Below, piece by piece: positions 23,301-31,702 of a stretch of 49,065 bases of DNA (positions are counted from its first letter, which is position 1; every line of letters begins with the position of its first letter). The stretch is from positions 1-49,065 of the forward strand of contig NZ_JAMWEG010000028.1 in assembly GCF_025460765.1 (NCBI RefSeq). The letters run 5' to 3'. This DNA comes from Micromonospora sp. MA102. GTDB lineage: Bacteria > Actinomycetota > Actinomycetes > Mycobacteriales > Micromonosporaceae. Made by a program: the position numbers and the translations under genes. The notes beneath the pieces were generated by a model. It had not been told where the DNA came from. It was given only the letters and a program-made list of their open reading frames with translations, and ran no database searches.

Positions 23301-25052
23301 GTGCGCAAGGTACTCATCGCCAACCGCGGCGAGATCGCCGTCCGCGTCATCCGCGCCTGCCGCGACGCCGGCCTGGCGAGCGTCGCCGTCTACGCGGACT
23401 CCGATCGGGACGCCCTGCACGCCACCCTCGCCGACGAGGCGTACGCCCTGGGCGGCGACACGGCGGCCGACAGCTACCTGCGCATCGACAAGCTCATCGA
23501 CGTGGCCGCCAAGGCGGGCGCCGACGCGGTGCACCCCGGCTACGGCTTCCTCTCCGAGAACGCCGACTTCGCCCAGGCCGTCATCGACGCCGGGCTGACC
23601 TGGATCGGCCCCACCCCGCAGGCGATCCGCGACCTCGGCGACAAGGTGACCGCCCGGCACATCGCCCAGCGTGCCGGCGCGCCCCTGGTCCCCGGCACCC
23701 CGGACCCGGTGGGCAACGCCGACGAGGTGATGGCCTTCGCCGTCGACCACGGCCTGCCGGTCGCCATCAAGGCGGCCTTCGGCGGCGGCGGGCGCGGCCT
23801 CAAGGTGGCCCGCACCATGGAGGAGATCCCGCACCTGTTCGAGTCGGCCACCCGCGAGGCGGTCGCCGCGTTCGGCCGGGGCGAGTGCTTCGTCGAGCGC
23901 TACCTGGACCAGCCCCGCCACGTCGAGGCGCAGGTCCTGGCCGACCAGCACGGCAACGTGATCGTGGTGGGCACCCGCGACTGCTCGCTCCAGCGCCGGC
24001 ACCAGAAGCTGGTCGAGGAGGCCCCCGCGCCGTTCCTCACCGAGGCCCAGCGCCGGCAGATCCACGACAGCGCCAAGGCGATCTGCCGGGAGGCCGGCTA
24101 CCACGGCGCCGGCACGGTGGAATACCTGGTCGGCGCGGACGGCACCATCTCCTTCCTGGAGGTCAACACCCGGCTCCAGGTGGAGCACCCGGTGACCGAG
24201 GAGACGGCCGGCATCGACCTGGTCCGCGAGCAGTTCCGCATCGCCGACGGCGAGAAGCTGCGGTTCACCGAGGACCCGACGCCGCGCGGGCACGCGATCG
24301 AGTTCCGGATCAACGGTGAGGACCCGGGCCGCAACTTCCTGCCCGCCCCGGGCACCATCACGGCGCTGCGGCTGCCCACCGGCCCGGGCGTCCGGGTGGA
24401 CACCGGCATCTCGGCCGGCGACGTGATCGGCGGCAACTTCGACTCGCTGCTGGCCAAGGTGATCATCGTCGGTGAGACCCGCACCGAGGCGCTGGAGCGG
24501 GCCCGCCGCGCGCTGGACGAGATGGTCGTCGAGGGCATGGCCACCGCGCTGCCGTTCCACCGCCTGGTGGTCCGCGACGAGGCGTTCACCGCCGAGCCGT
24601 TCACCGTGCACACCCGGTGGATCGAGACCGGGTGGAACAACACGGTCCCGGCCTTCACCGCCCCGGCCGGCGCCGTGGAGGGCCCGGCCGAGCGCGAGAC
24701 CGTCGTGGTCGAGGTGGGCGGCAAGCGGCTGGAGGTCACCCTCCCGGCCGGCCTCGGCGCGGGTACGGCGGTCGCCGCGCCCGTCGGGAAGAAGCCGGCC
24801 CGCCGGGGCGGCGGCGCCAAGGCCGGCGCGGCGGTCAGCGGAGACGCGCTCACCTCGCCGATGCAGGGCACCATCGTCAAGATCGCCGTGGCGGACGGGG
24901 ACACCGTCGCCGAGGGCGACCTCGTGGTGGTCCTGGAGGCGATGAAGATGGAGCAGCCGCTGCACGCCCACAAGGCCGGCACGGTCAGCGGCCTGTCGGC
25001 CGAGGTCGGCGCCGTGATCACCGCCGGCGCCGCCATCTGCACCATCTCCTGA
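23301..25052 (+). CDS. accA: Acetyl/propionyl-CoA carboxylase alpha subunit (biotin carboxylase + carrier)
   Basis: A 583-residue two-domain protein. The biotin carboxylase domain (about 1-450) carboxylates biotin with ATP and bicarbonate: KVLIANRGEIAVRVIRAC at the start, the glycine-rich AAFGGGGRGLKV, and FLEVNTRLQVEHPVTE. The C-terminal biotin carrier domain has EAMKMEQ with the biotinylated Lys549. BirA at 5413-6288 is the expected modifying enzyme. Together with AccD and AccE it forms the holo-carboxylase. It corresponds to AccA3 (Rv3285) or Streptomyces AccA2, which serve several beta subunits, so it may supply other carboxylases too. A Gly/Ala/Lys-rich linker joins the domains. GTG 23301 follows GGGAGGAG. 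Confidence 0.97.
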   Translation: MRKVLIANRGEIAVRVIRACRDAGLASVAVYADSDRDALHATLADEAYALGGDTAADSYLRIDKLIDVAAKAGADAVHPGYGFLSENADFAQAVIDAGLTWIGPTPQAIRDLGDKVTARHIAQRAGAPLVPGTPDPVGNADEVMAFAVDHGLPVAIKAAFGGGGRGLKVARTMEEIPHLFESATREAVAAFGRGECFVERYLDQPRHVEAQVLADQHGNVIVVGTRDCSLQRRHQKLVEEAPAPFLTEAQRRQIHDSAKAICREAGYHGAGTVEYLVGADGTISFLEVNTRLQVEHPVTEETAGIDLVREQFRIADGEKLRFTEDPTPRGHAIEFRINGEDPGRNFLPAPGTITALRLPTGPGVRVDTGISAGDVIGGNFDSLLAKVIIVGETRTEALERARRALDEMVVEGMATALPFHRLVVRDEAFTAEPFTVHTRWIETGWNNTVPAFTAPAGAVEGPAERETVVVEVGGKRLEVTLPAGLGAGTAVAAPVGKKPARRGGGAKAGAAVSGDALTSPMQGTIVKIAVADGDTVAEGDLVVVLEAMKMEQPLHAHKAGTVSGLSAEVGAVITAGAAICTIS

Positions 25053-25134
25053 CGTCCGCGGCGGTCCCGCCGGCCGGGGGTGGTTTGGGCCACCAGCGGC
25101 GGCGGGACCGGCCGCGAGCAGGAATGATGGCCGG

Positions 25135-26574
25135 GTGCGGTTCCTTCATGGCGCGGTCCCCGCGCACGACCTGACCTACAACGACGTCTTCATGGCGCCC
25201 AACCGTTCCGAGGTGGGCTCCCGGCTGGACGTCGACCTCGCCTCGGCCGACGGCACCGGCACCACCATCCCGCTGGTCGTGTCGAACATGACCGCGGTGG
25301 CCGGCCGGCGGATGGCCGAGACGGTGGCCCGGCGCGGAGCCGTCGCGGTGATCCCGCAGGACATCCCGATCGAGGTGGTGGCGAACGTCGTCGCCTGGGT
25401 CAAGCAGCGGCACCTGGTGCACGACACCGCGATCACGCTCGGCCCCACGGACACCGTGGGCGACGCCATCCACCTGCTGCCCAAGCGGTCGCACGGCGCG
25501 GTGATCGTGGTGGACGAGGCCGGCCGCCCGCTCGGCGTGGTCACCGAGGCGGACACCGTCGGGGTGGACCGCTTCGCCCAGCTCCGGCACGTGATGTCCA
25601 CCGAGCTGCACACCGTGCCGGCCGACGCGGACCCGCGTACCGGCTTCGACCGGCTCTCGGCGGGCCGGCGGCGGCTCGCCCCGGTGGTGGACGCCGAGGG
25701 CCGCCTGGTCGGGGTGCTGACCCGGTCGGGCGCGCTGCGCGCCACGCTCTACAAGCCGGCCGTGGACGACCGGGGCCGGCTGCGCGTCGCCGCCGCGGTG
25801 GGCATCAACGGCGACGTGACCGGCAAGGCGGCCGCCCTGCTGGAGGCCGGGGTGGACACCCTGGTGGTGGACACCGCGCACGGGCACCAGGAGCGGATGA
25901 TCTCGGCGCTGCGGATGGTCCGCAAGCTCGACCCCGGGGTGCCGGTGGCGGCGGGCAACGTGGTCACCGCCGACGGCGTACGGGACCTCGTCGAGGCGGG
26001 CGCCGACATCATCAAGGTCGGCGTCGGGCCGGGCGCCATGTGCACCACCCGGATGATGACCGGCGTGGGCCGCCCGCAGTTCTCCGCGGTGCTCGACTGC
26101 GCCACGGCGGCCCGCTCGCTGGGCCGGCACGTGTGGGCCGACGGTGGCGTACGGCACCCGCGGGACGTGGCGCTGGCGCTCGCGGCGGGCGCCTCGAACG
26201 TCATGATCGGCTCCTGGTTCGCCGGCACCTACGAGTCGCCCGGCGATCTCTACACCGACGCGGACGGCCGGCGCTACAAGGAGAGCTTCGGCATGGCCTC
26301 GGCCCGCGCGGTGAGCGCCCGGACCGCCGAGGACAGCGCGTTCGACCGGGCCCGGAAGGCGATCTTCGAGGAGGGCATCTCCTCGGCCCGGATGTACCTG
26401 GACCCGAACCGGCCCGGCGTCGAGGACCTGATCGACGAGATCATCTCCGGGGTGCGCAGCGCGTTCACCTACGCGGGCGCGCGCAGCCTGGAGGAGTTCC
26501 ACGAGCGGGCGCTGGTCGGTGTGCAGAGCACCGCCGGTTACACCGAGGGCATGCCGCTGCCGACGAGCTGGTGA
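25135..26574 (+). CDS. guaB1: GuaB1 family IMP dehydrogenase-related protein (probable GMP reductase)
   Basis: A 479-residue TIM-barrel enzyme interrupted by two CBS motifs (about residues 95-205). The catalytic loop VGPGAMCTTRM holds Cys303, and TAHGHQERM and ADGGVRHPRDVALALAAGA follow. Proteins with this start (FLHGAVPAHDLTYNDVFMAP) form the actinobacterial GuaB1 group, long annotated as IMP dehydrogenase but shown in mycobacteria to be a GMP reductase (GMP to IMP, purine salvage), with CBS domains sensing nucleotides. The flap differs from GuaB2, consistent with the reassignment. The GTG at 25135 is 6 nt after AATGAT, possibly leaderless. A strong terminator follows. Confidence 0.92.
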   Translation: MRFLHGAVPAHDLTYNDVFMAPNRSEVGSRLDVDLASADGTGTTIPLVVSNMTAVAGRRMAETVARRGAVAVIPQDIPIEVVANVVAWVKQRHLVHDTAITLGPTDTVGDAIHLLPKRSHGAVIVVDEAGRPLGVVTEADTVGVDRFAQLRHVMSTELHTVPADADPRTGFDRLSAGRRRLAPVVDAEGRLVGVLTRSGALRATLYKPAVDDRGRLRVAAAVGINGDVTGKAAALLEAGVDTLVVDTAHGHQERMISALRMVRKLDPGVPVAAGNVVTADGVRDLVEAGADIIKVGVGPGAMCTTRMMTGVGRPQFSAVLDCATAARSLGRHVWADGGVRHPRDVALALAAGASNVMIGSWFAGTYESPGDLYTDADGRRYKESFGMASARAVSARTAEDSAFDRARKAIFEEGISSARMYLDPNRPGVEDLIDEIISGVRSAFTYAGARSLEEFHERALVGVQSTAGYTEGMPLPTSW

Positions 26575-26579
26575 CCCGG

Positions 26580-26610
26580 GGGCCGGGTCCCCTGCCGAGG
26601 GGCCCGGCCC
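26580..26610. terminator. Bidirectional terminator hairpin
   Basis: GGGCCGGG-T-CCCC (26580-26592) pairs with GGGGCCCGGCCC (26599-26610), giving 12 bp with one bulged T and a 6-nt loop, exactly between the convergent guaB1 and tetR stops. Confidence 0.88.
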
Positions 26611-27159
26611 TCAGGGAAAGAGCCGGCTGATCACGGTGCGGGCGGCGGCCTCCGGGTCCGGGCCGACGCGGGGCGGCAGGGCGCCGGAGAGCCAGAGCGT
26701 GGCGAAGCCGTGCACGATCGACCAGGCCGCGAGCGCGTCGACGTCCGGCCCGCGCCCGGTGCGCCGGGCCACGCCGGTGCGCAGCAGCTCGCCGGCCCGG
26801 GTCCGGGCGGCCACCACCGCCGGGTCGTCGGGGCGGTAGAGGTCGGGGCGGAACATCACCTCGAAGTGCGCCCGGTGCCGGACCGCGAACCCCACGTACG
26901 CCACCCCGGTGTCGACGAGTTCGTCGCCGGCGTCGCGCAGCGCCTCGGCCAGCAGCTCGAAGCCCTGCGCGGCGAGCGCGGTGAGCAGCCCGGCCTTGTC
27001 GCCGAAATGGTGGGCGGGGGCGGCGTGCGAGACGCCGGCCCGCCGGGCCAGGTCGCGGAGGCTCAGCGCGGCCGGGCCGGACTCCGCCATCGCCTCCACC
27101 GCCGCGTCGAGCAGGGCGCGGCGCAGGTCGCCGTGGTGGTACGCGCGGGACTGGGTCAT
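26611..27159 (-). CDS. TetR family transcriptional regulator
   Basis: A 182-residue regulator. The N-terminal helix-turn-helix covers about residues 10-55 (RRALLDAAVEAMAESGPAALSLRDLARRAGVSHAAPAHHFGDKAGLLTALA), the rest is the all-helical ligand-binding domain with FEVMFRPDLYR. The start is ATG 27159, 7 nt after TAGAGT; the GTG at 27168 overlaps the -10. A 15-bp palindrome (27174-27188) just upstream of the -10 is a candidate autoregulatory operator. The divergent MarR-exporter operon begins 107 bp away and could also be a target. The ligand is unknown. Confidence 0.93.
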   Translation of the reverse strand: MTQSRAYHHGDLRRALLDAAVEAMAESGPAALSLRDLARRAGVSHAAPAHHFGDKAGLLTALAAQGFELLAEALRDAGDELVDTGVAYVGFAVRHRAHFEVMFRPDLYRPDDPAVVAARTRAGELLRTGVARRTGRGPDVDALAAWSIVHGFATLWLSGALPPRVGPDPEAAARTVISRLFP

Positions 27160-27173
27160 ACGCGCCACTCTAA

Positions 27174-27188
27174 CTTGCCATTGACAAG
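27174..27188. promoter_or_regulatory. Candidate TetR operator
   Basis: CTTGNCANTGNCAAG, a 15-bp interrupted palindrome symmetric at every specified base, ends 1 bp upstream of the tetR -10 box (27167-27172, minus strand). Confidence 0.6.
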
Positions 27189-27230
27189 ATTCCCTCCGGT
27201 GGCCGAGGTTCGGCTGACCGCGTAAATAGT

Positions 27231-27259
27231 TTGGGGCCTTACCGTCCGGGAGCTAACCT
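27231..27259 (+). promoter_or_regulatory. Promoter of the MarR-ABC exporter operon
   Basis: TTGGGG (27231-27236), a 17-bp spacer and TAACCT (27254-27259), followed 7 nt later by the GTG start at 27267. This is one of the clearest leaderless promoters in the window. Confidence 0.65.
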
Positions 27260-27266
27260 AACGCCC

Positions 27267-27794
27267 GTGAACATGGGACCGCTCGTCCGCTTCCCCGACG
27301 CCCTCCAGCACGCGCCGCTCGGCCGGCTCATCTCGATCGCCGGCCACATCGTGGAGCAGCACTGGGGTCGCTACCTCGCCGAACACCACGGGCTCACCTC
27401 CGCCGGCATGCGGGTGCTGCTCGTCCTGCTGCGGGCCGGCGACAGCACCCACCGGGAGATGGCCGAGCGGTGCTTCGTCCGGCCGGCCACCCTCACCGGC
27501 ATCGTCGACACCCTGGAGCGCGACGGCTTCGTGGCCCGGCGGCGGGACCCCCACGACCGGCGCAGCGTGCAGCTCAGCCTGACCGACAAGGGCCGGGAGC
27601 ACGCCCTCGCCATCATCGACCTGATCCACAGCAACCGACCGCTGACGTCGGTCGACGCGGACCCGGCGAAGCAGGCCGTGATCCGGGAGTTCCTCACGGA
27701 AATCATCACGAGCATGTCCGACGGGGACCTTCGCCGGTTGAACCGGAACAGCGAGTCCCACACCGAAGACCCATCCGGGAGCCGTCCGTGCTGA
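27267..27794 (+). CDS. MarR family transcriptional regulator
   Basis: A 175-residue winged-helix regulator. The DNA-binding core is LTSAGMRVLLVLL, THREMAERCFVRPATLTGIVDTLERDGFV (recognition helix) and ARRRDPHDRRSVQLSLTDKGRE (the wing with the conserved DxRD-like DPHDRR). It is the first gene of an operon whose next two genes encode an ABC exporter, overlapping the first of these by 7 bp. Control of drug export in response to a bound ligand is the usual role of this arrangement. GTG 27267 is chosen as leaderless start after TAACCT. The C-terminal 20 residues are unstructured. Confidence 0.93.
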   Translation: MNMGPLVRFPDALQHAPLGRLISIAGHIVEQHWGRYLAEHHGLTSAGMRVLLVLLRAGDSTHREMAERCFVRPATLTGIVDTLERDGFVARRRDPHDRRSVQLSLTDKGREHALAIIDLIHSNRPLTSVDADPAKQAVIREFLTEIITSMSDGDLRRLNRNSESHTEDPSGSRPC

Positions 27795-29521
27795 TCCGCC
27801 TGCTCCGTACCCACCTGCGCCCGTACCGGCGGTTGCTGGCCGCGGTGGTGGCCTTCCAGTTCGTCGGCACGATGGCGTCGCTCTACCTGCCGAGCCTCAA
27901 CGCCGACATCATCGACCGGGGCGTGGCCGTCGGCGACACCGACCAGATCATGCGTACGGGCGGCTGGATGCTGCTCGTCAGCCTGCTCCAGATCGCCTGC
28001 TCGATCATCGCCGTCTACCTGGGCGCGAAGACCGCGATGGGCTTCGGCCGGGACGTCCGGGCCGGCATCTTCGCGCACGTCAACAGCTTCTCGGCCCGCG
28101 AGGTGGCCCGGTTCGGGGCGCCGTCGCTGATCACCCGGAACACCAACGACGTCCAGCAGGTGCAGATGCTGGTGTTGATGAGCTGCACCATGCTGGTCGC
28201 CGCGCCGATCATGAGCGTCGGCGGCGTGGTGATGGCGCTCCAGGAGGATGTGGGCCTCTCCTGGCTGATGCTGGTCTGCGTGCCGGTCCTGGCCGTCACC
28301 CTCGGCCTGATCACCCGGCGGATGGTTCCGGGCTTCCGGCTCATGCAGACCCGGATCGACACGGTCAACCGGGTGCTGCGCGAACAGATCACCGGCATCC
28401 GGGTGGTCCGGGCCTTCGTCCGGGAGCCATACGAGACCGAGCGCTTCCGGGTGGCGAACACCGACCTGACCGCGACCGCCCTGCGGATCGGCCGGCTCCA
28501 GGCGCTGATCTTCCCGGTGGTCATGCTGGTCCTCAACGTCTCCAGCGTCGCGGTGCTCTGGTTCGGCGCGGAACGGGTGGACTCCGGTCAGATCCAGGTC
28601 GGCGCGCTCACCGCCTTCCTGCAGTACCTGATGCAGATCCTCATGGCGGTCATGATGGCCACCTTCATGCTGATGATGGTGCCCCGCGCGGCGGTCTGCT
28701 CCGAGCGGATCGTCGAGGTGCTGGACACCGACTCGTCGGTGGTGCCGCCGGTCGAGCCGATGATCGCGATGACCCGCCGCGCGGAACTGGAGTTCCGCCG
28801 GGTCTCCTTCCAGTACCCCGGGGCGAGCGCGCCGGTGCTGCACGACATCTCGTTCCGAGCCAGCCCGGGCCGGACCACGGCCATCATCGGCTCCACGGGC
28901 GCCGGCAAGACGACCCTGCTCACCCTGATCCCCCGGCTGGTCGACCCGACCGCCGGCGCCGTGCTGGTCGACGGGGTGGACGTGCGGCTGCTGGAACCCG
29001 ACGAGGTGTGGCGCCGCATCGGGCTGGTGCCGCAGCGGCCGTACCTGTTCAGCGGCACCGTCGCCAGCAACCTCCGCTACGGCAACCCGGACGCGACCGA
29101 CGCCGAGCTGTGGGCGGCGCTGGAGATCGCCCAGGCCCGGGACTTCGTGGCGGAGATGCCGGGCGGCCTGGAGGCGCCGATCGCGCAGGGCGGCACGAAC
29201 GTCTCCGGCGGCCAGCGGCAACGGCTGGCGATCGCCCGCGCGCTGGTCCGCGAGCCGGAGATCTACCTGTTCGACGATTCCTTCTCCGCGCTCGACCTCG
29301 GCACGGACGCCCGGCTGCGGGCCGCGCTGAAGCCGGTCACCGCGGACGCGGTGGTGGTGATCGTGGCGCAGCGGGTCTCCACGATCATCGACGCCGATCA
29401 GATCATCGTGCTCGAGGACGGGGGCGTCGTCGGAATGGGACGACATGACGACCTGCTGGTGACCTGCCCGACGTACGCCGAGATCGTGGCGTCCCAGCAG
29501 ACCGCGGAGGTGACCGCGTGA
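27788..29521 (+). CDS. ABC exporter half-transporter, subunit A (degenerate ATPase site)
   Basis: A 577-residue half-transporter: six transmembrane helices (about residues 15-305), then a nucleotide-binding domain. Walker A GSTGAGKTT starts at residue 368, the signature is NVSGGQRQ, and Walker B reads YLFDDSFSALD. Asp497 stands where the catalytic Glu is expected, the usual mark of the non-catalytic site of heterodimeric multidrug exporters such as LmrCD or TM287/288. The GTG at 27788 overlaps the marR stop, and the stop overlaps the next start by GTGA, so the operon is tightly coupled. With subunit B it should form an inner-membrane exporter for drugs or a secondary metabolite; the substrate is unknown. 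Confidence 0.95.
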   Translation: MLIRLLRTHLRPYRRLLAAVVAFQFVGTMASLYLPSLNADIIDRGVAVGDTDQIMRTGGWMLLVSLLQIACSIIAVYLGAKTAMGFGRDVRAGIFAHVNSFSAREVARFGAPSLITRNTNDVQQVQMLVLMSCTMLVAAPIMSVGGVVMALQEDVGLSWLMLVCVPVLAVTLGLITRRMVPGFRLMQTRIDTVNRVLREQITGIRVVRAFVREPYETERFRVANTDLTATALRIGRLQALIFPVVMLVLNVSSVAVLWFGAERVDSGQIQVGALTAFLQYLMQILMAVMMATFMLMMVPRAAVCSERIVEVLDTDSSVVPPVEPMIAMTRRAELEFRRVSFQYPGASAPVLHDISFRASPGRTTAIIGSTGAGKTTLLTLIPRLVDPTAGAVLVDGVDVRLLEPDEVWRRIGLVPQRPYLFSGTVASNLRYGNPDATDAELWAALEIAQARDFVAEMPGGLEAPIAQGGTNVSGGQRQRLAIARALVREPEIYLFDDSFSALDLGTDARLRAALKPVTADAVVVIVAQRVSTIIDADQIIVLEDGGVVGMGRHDDLLVTCPTYAEIVASQQTAEVTA

Positions 29522-31656
29522 GCGGCGTACCGGGGCAGAAGCCGTCGCCGGAGGCGAAGGCCGACGCGGCGCCGCCGCAGCGGCTGCCCGCGGCCGGGCG
29601 GCGCGGCGGCGGTGGGCCGCCGTGGATGGGCGCCGCCATGCCGGCGGAGAAGTCGATGAACTTCGGGCCGTCCGCCCGCCGGCTGCTGGGCCGCCTCCGG
29701 CCGCACCGGTTCTCGCTGGCCGCCATCATCACCCTGGCGGTGGCCAGCGTCGGGGCGAGCGTGATCGGGCCGAAGATCCTCGGGCACGCCACCGACCTCA
29801 TCTTCGCGGGAGTGGTCGGCCGGCAGATCCCCGCCGGCACCACCCAGGAGCAGGCGGTGGCCGCGGCCCGGGCCGCCGGCAACGACAACTTCGCCGACAT
29901 GCTGGCCCGGATGGACATCGTGCCCGGCGCGGGCATCGACTTCACGGCGCTGGGCCGCACCATCACCCTGGCGCTCGCCCTCTACCTGGGCGCCAGCCTG
30001 CTGATGTGGTGGCAGGGCTGGCTGCTCAACGGGGTGGTGCAGCGCACCGTCCTGCGGCTGCGCGCCGACGTGGAGGAGAAGCTCAACCGGCTGCCGCTGC
30101 CCTACTTCGACAAGCAGCCCCGGGGCGAGCTGCTGAGCCGGGTCACCAACGACATCGACAACATCTCGCAGACCCTGTCGCAGACGCTCAGCCAACTGCT
30201 CAGCGCGCTGCTCACCGTGGTCGGCGTGCTGGCCATGATGGTGTGGATCTCGCCGCTGCTGGCCCTCGTCGCCCTGGTCGCGGTGCCGCTGTCGGTGGTC
30301 GTCACCCAGCAGATCGCCAAGCGGTCGCAGCGCCGGTTCATCGCGCAGTGGCGGCACACCGGTGAGCTGAACGGCCTCATCGAGGAGACGTACACCGGCC
30401 ACGAGCTGGTCAAGGTCTTCGGCCGGCAGCGCGAGGTGCAGGCCGCCTTCGCAGCCAAGAACGAGGAGCTGTTCCGGGCCAGCTTCGGGGCCCAGTTCAT
30501 CTCCGGGATCATCATGCCGGCGATGATGTTCGTGGGGAACCTCAGCTACGTCGCGATCGCCGTGGTCGGCGGGCTCCGGGTGGCCTCCGGGTCGATGAGC
30601 CTGGGCGACGTGCAGGCGTTCATCCAGTACTCGCGGCAGTTCACCCAGCCGCTCACCCAGATCGCCTCGATGGCCAACCTGCTCCAGTCCGGGGTGGCCT
30701 CGGCCGAGCGCGTGTTCGAGGTGCTCGACGCCGAGGAGCAGGCCCCGGACCGGCCCGCGCCGCCCCGGGTCACCGGCCGGGTCGAGTTCGAGCACGTCAG
30801 CTTCCGCTACGACCCGGACAAGCCGCTGATCGACGACCTCTCGCTGGTGGCCGAGCCCGGGCACACGGTGGCCATCGTGGGCCCGACCGGCGCCGGCAAG
30901 ACCACCCTGGTCAACCTGATCATGCGGTTCTACGAGCTGGACGCCGGCCGGATCACCCTGGACGGGGTGGACATCAGCTCGCTGCGCCGCGACGAGCTGC
31001 GCGGCCGGATCGGCATGGTGCTCCAGGACACGTGGCTCTTCGGCGGCACCATCCGGGACAACATCGCGTACGGGCGGCCGACCGCCACCGAGGAGGAGAT
31101 CCTGGCCGCGGCCCGGGCCACCTTCGTGGACCGGTTCGTGCGCAGCCTGCCCGACGGCTACGACACGGTGATCGACGAGGAGGGCAGCAACGTCAGCGCC
31201 GGCGAGAAGCAGCTCATCACCATCGCCCGGGCGTTCCTCGCCGAACCGTCGCTGCTCATCCTCGACGAGGCGACCAGCTCGGTCGACACCCGCACCGAGG
31301 TGCTGCTCCAGCGGGCCATGGCGGCGCTGCGCACCGAGCGGACCAGCTTCGTCATCGCGCACCGGCTCTCCACCATCCGCGACGCCGACCTGATCCTCAT
31401 GATGGACCAGGGCCGGATCGTCGAGCAGGGCACGCACGACGAACTGGTCGCCGCGAACGGCGCCTACGCCGAGCTCTACCGGTCGCAGTTCACGGCGGCG
31501 GTGGTCGAGGAGGAGGCCGCCGCGCCGCTGCCGGTGGGCGGGCCGCCCGGACGGCCCGGCGGCGGACCGCCGGGAGGGCCCGGCAGGCCGCCCGGAGGGC
31601 CCGGCGGGCCCGGCGGACCGCCCGGAAAGCCGGCGGCCGCGCCGGCCGGGCGCTGA
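29518..31656 (+). CDS. ABC exporter half-transporter, subunit B (catalytic ATPase site)
   Basis: A 712-residue half-transporter. An N-terminal hydrophilic Pro/Gly/Ala stretch (1-60) precedes six transmembrane helices (about 65-345); the segment between helices 1 and 2 is unusually long. The nucleotide-binding domain has Walker A GPTGAGKTT from residue 455, an altered signature NVSAGEKQ instead of LSGGQ, and a complete Walker B LILDEATSSVD with Glu584. The complementary defects of the two subunits fit a heterodimer with one active site. The C-terminus ends in a 45-residue Gly/Pro-rich tail (GGPPGRPGGG and similar), absent from most homologues and of unknown role. Confidence 0.95.
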   Translation: MSGVPGQKPSPEAKADAAPPQRLPAAGRRGGGGPPWMGAAMPAEKSMNFGPSARRLLGRLRPHRFSLAAIITLAVASVGASVIGPKILGHATDLIFAGVVGRQIPAGTTQEQAVAAARAAGNDNFADMLARMDIVPGAGIDFTALGRTITLALALYLGASLLMWWQGWLLNGVVQRTVLRLRADVEEKLNRLPLPYFDKQPRGELLSRVTNDIDNISQTLSQTLSQLLSALLTVVGVLAMMVWISPLLALVALVAVPLSVVVTQQIAKRSQRRFIAQWRHTGELNGLIEETYTGHELVKVFGRQREVQAAFAAKNEELFRASFGAQFISGIIMPAMMFVGNLSYVAIAVVGGLRVASGSMSLGDVQAFIQYSRQFTQPLTQIASMANLLQSGVASAERVFEVLDAEEQAPDRPAPPRVTGRVEFEHVSFRYDPDKPLIDDLSLVAEPGHTVAIVGPTGAGKTTLVNLIMRFYELDAGRITLDGVDISSLRRDELRGRIGMVLQDTWLFGGTIRDNIAYGRPTATEEEILAAARATFVDRFVRSLPDGYDTVIDEEGSNVSAGEKQLITIARAFLAEPSLLILDEATSSVDTRTEVLLQRAMAALRTERTSFVIAHRLSTIRDADLILMMDQGRIVEQGTHDELVAANGAYAELYRSQFTAAVVEEEAAAPLPVGGPPGRPGGGPPGGPGRPPGGPGGPGGPPGKPAAAPAGR

Positions 31657-31702
31657 CGTGGACGCCACGAGGGGCGACCCGGCCGGAGCGGGCCGTGTGC
31701 GG

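Noticed and set aside
27371..31668. Two long minus-strand frames opposite the ABC exporter operon
   Set aside because: Asp/His/Gln/Gly-rich translations typical of antisense frames; the plus-strand transporters are unambiguous.
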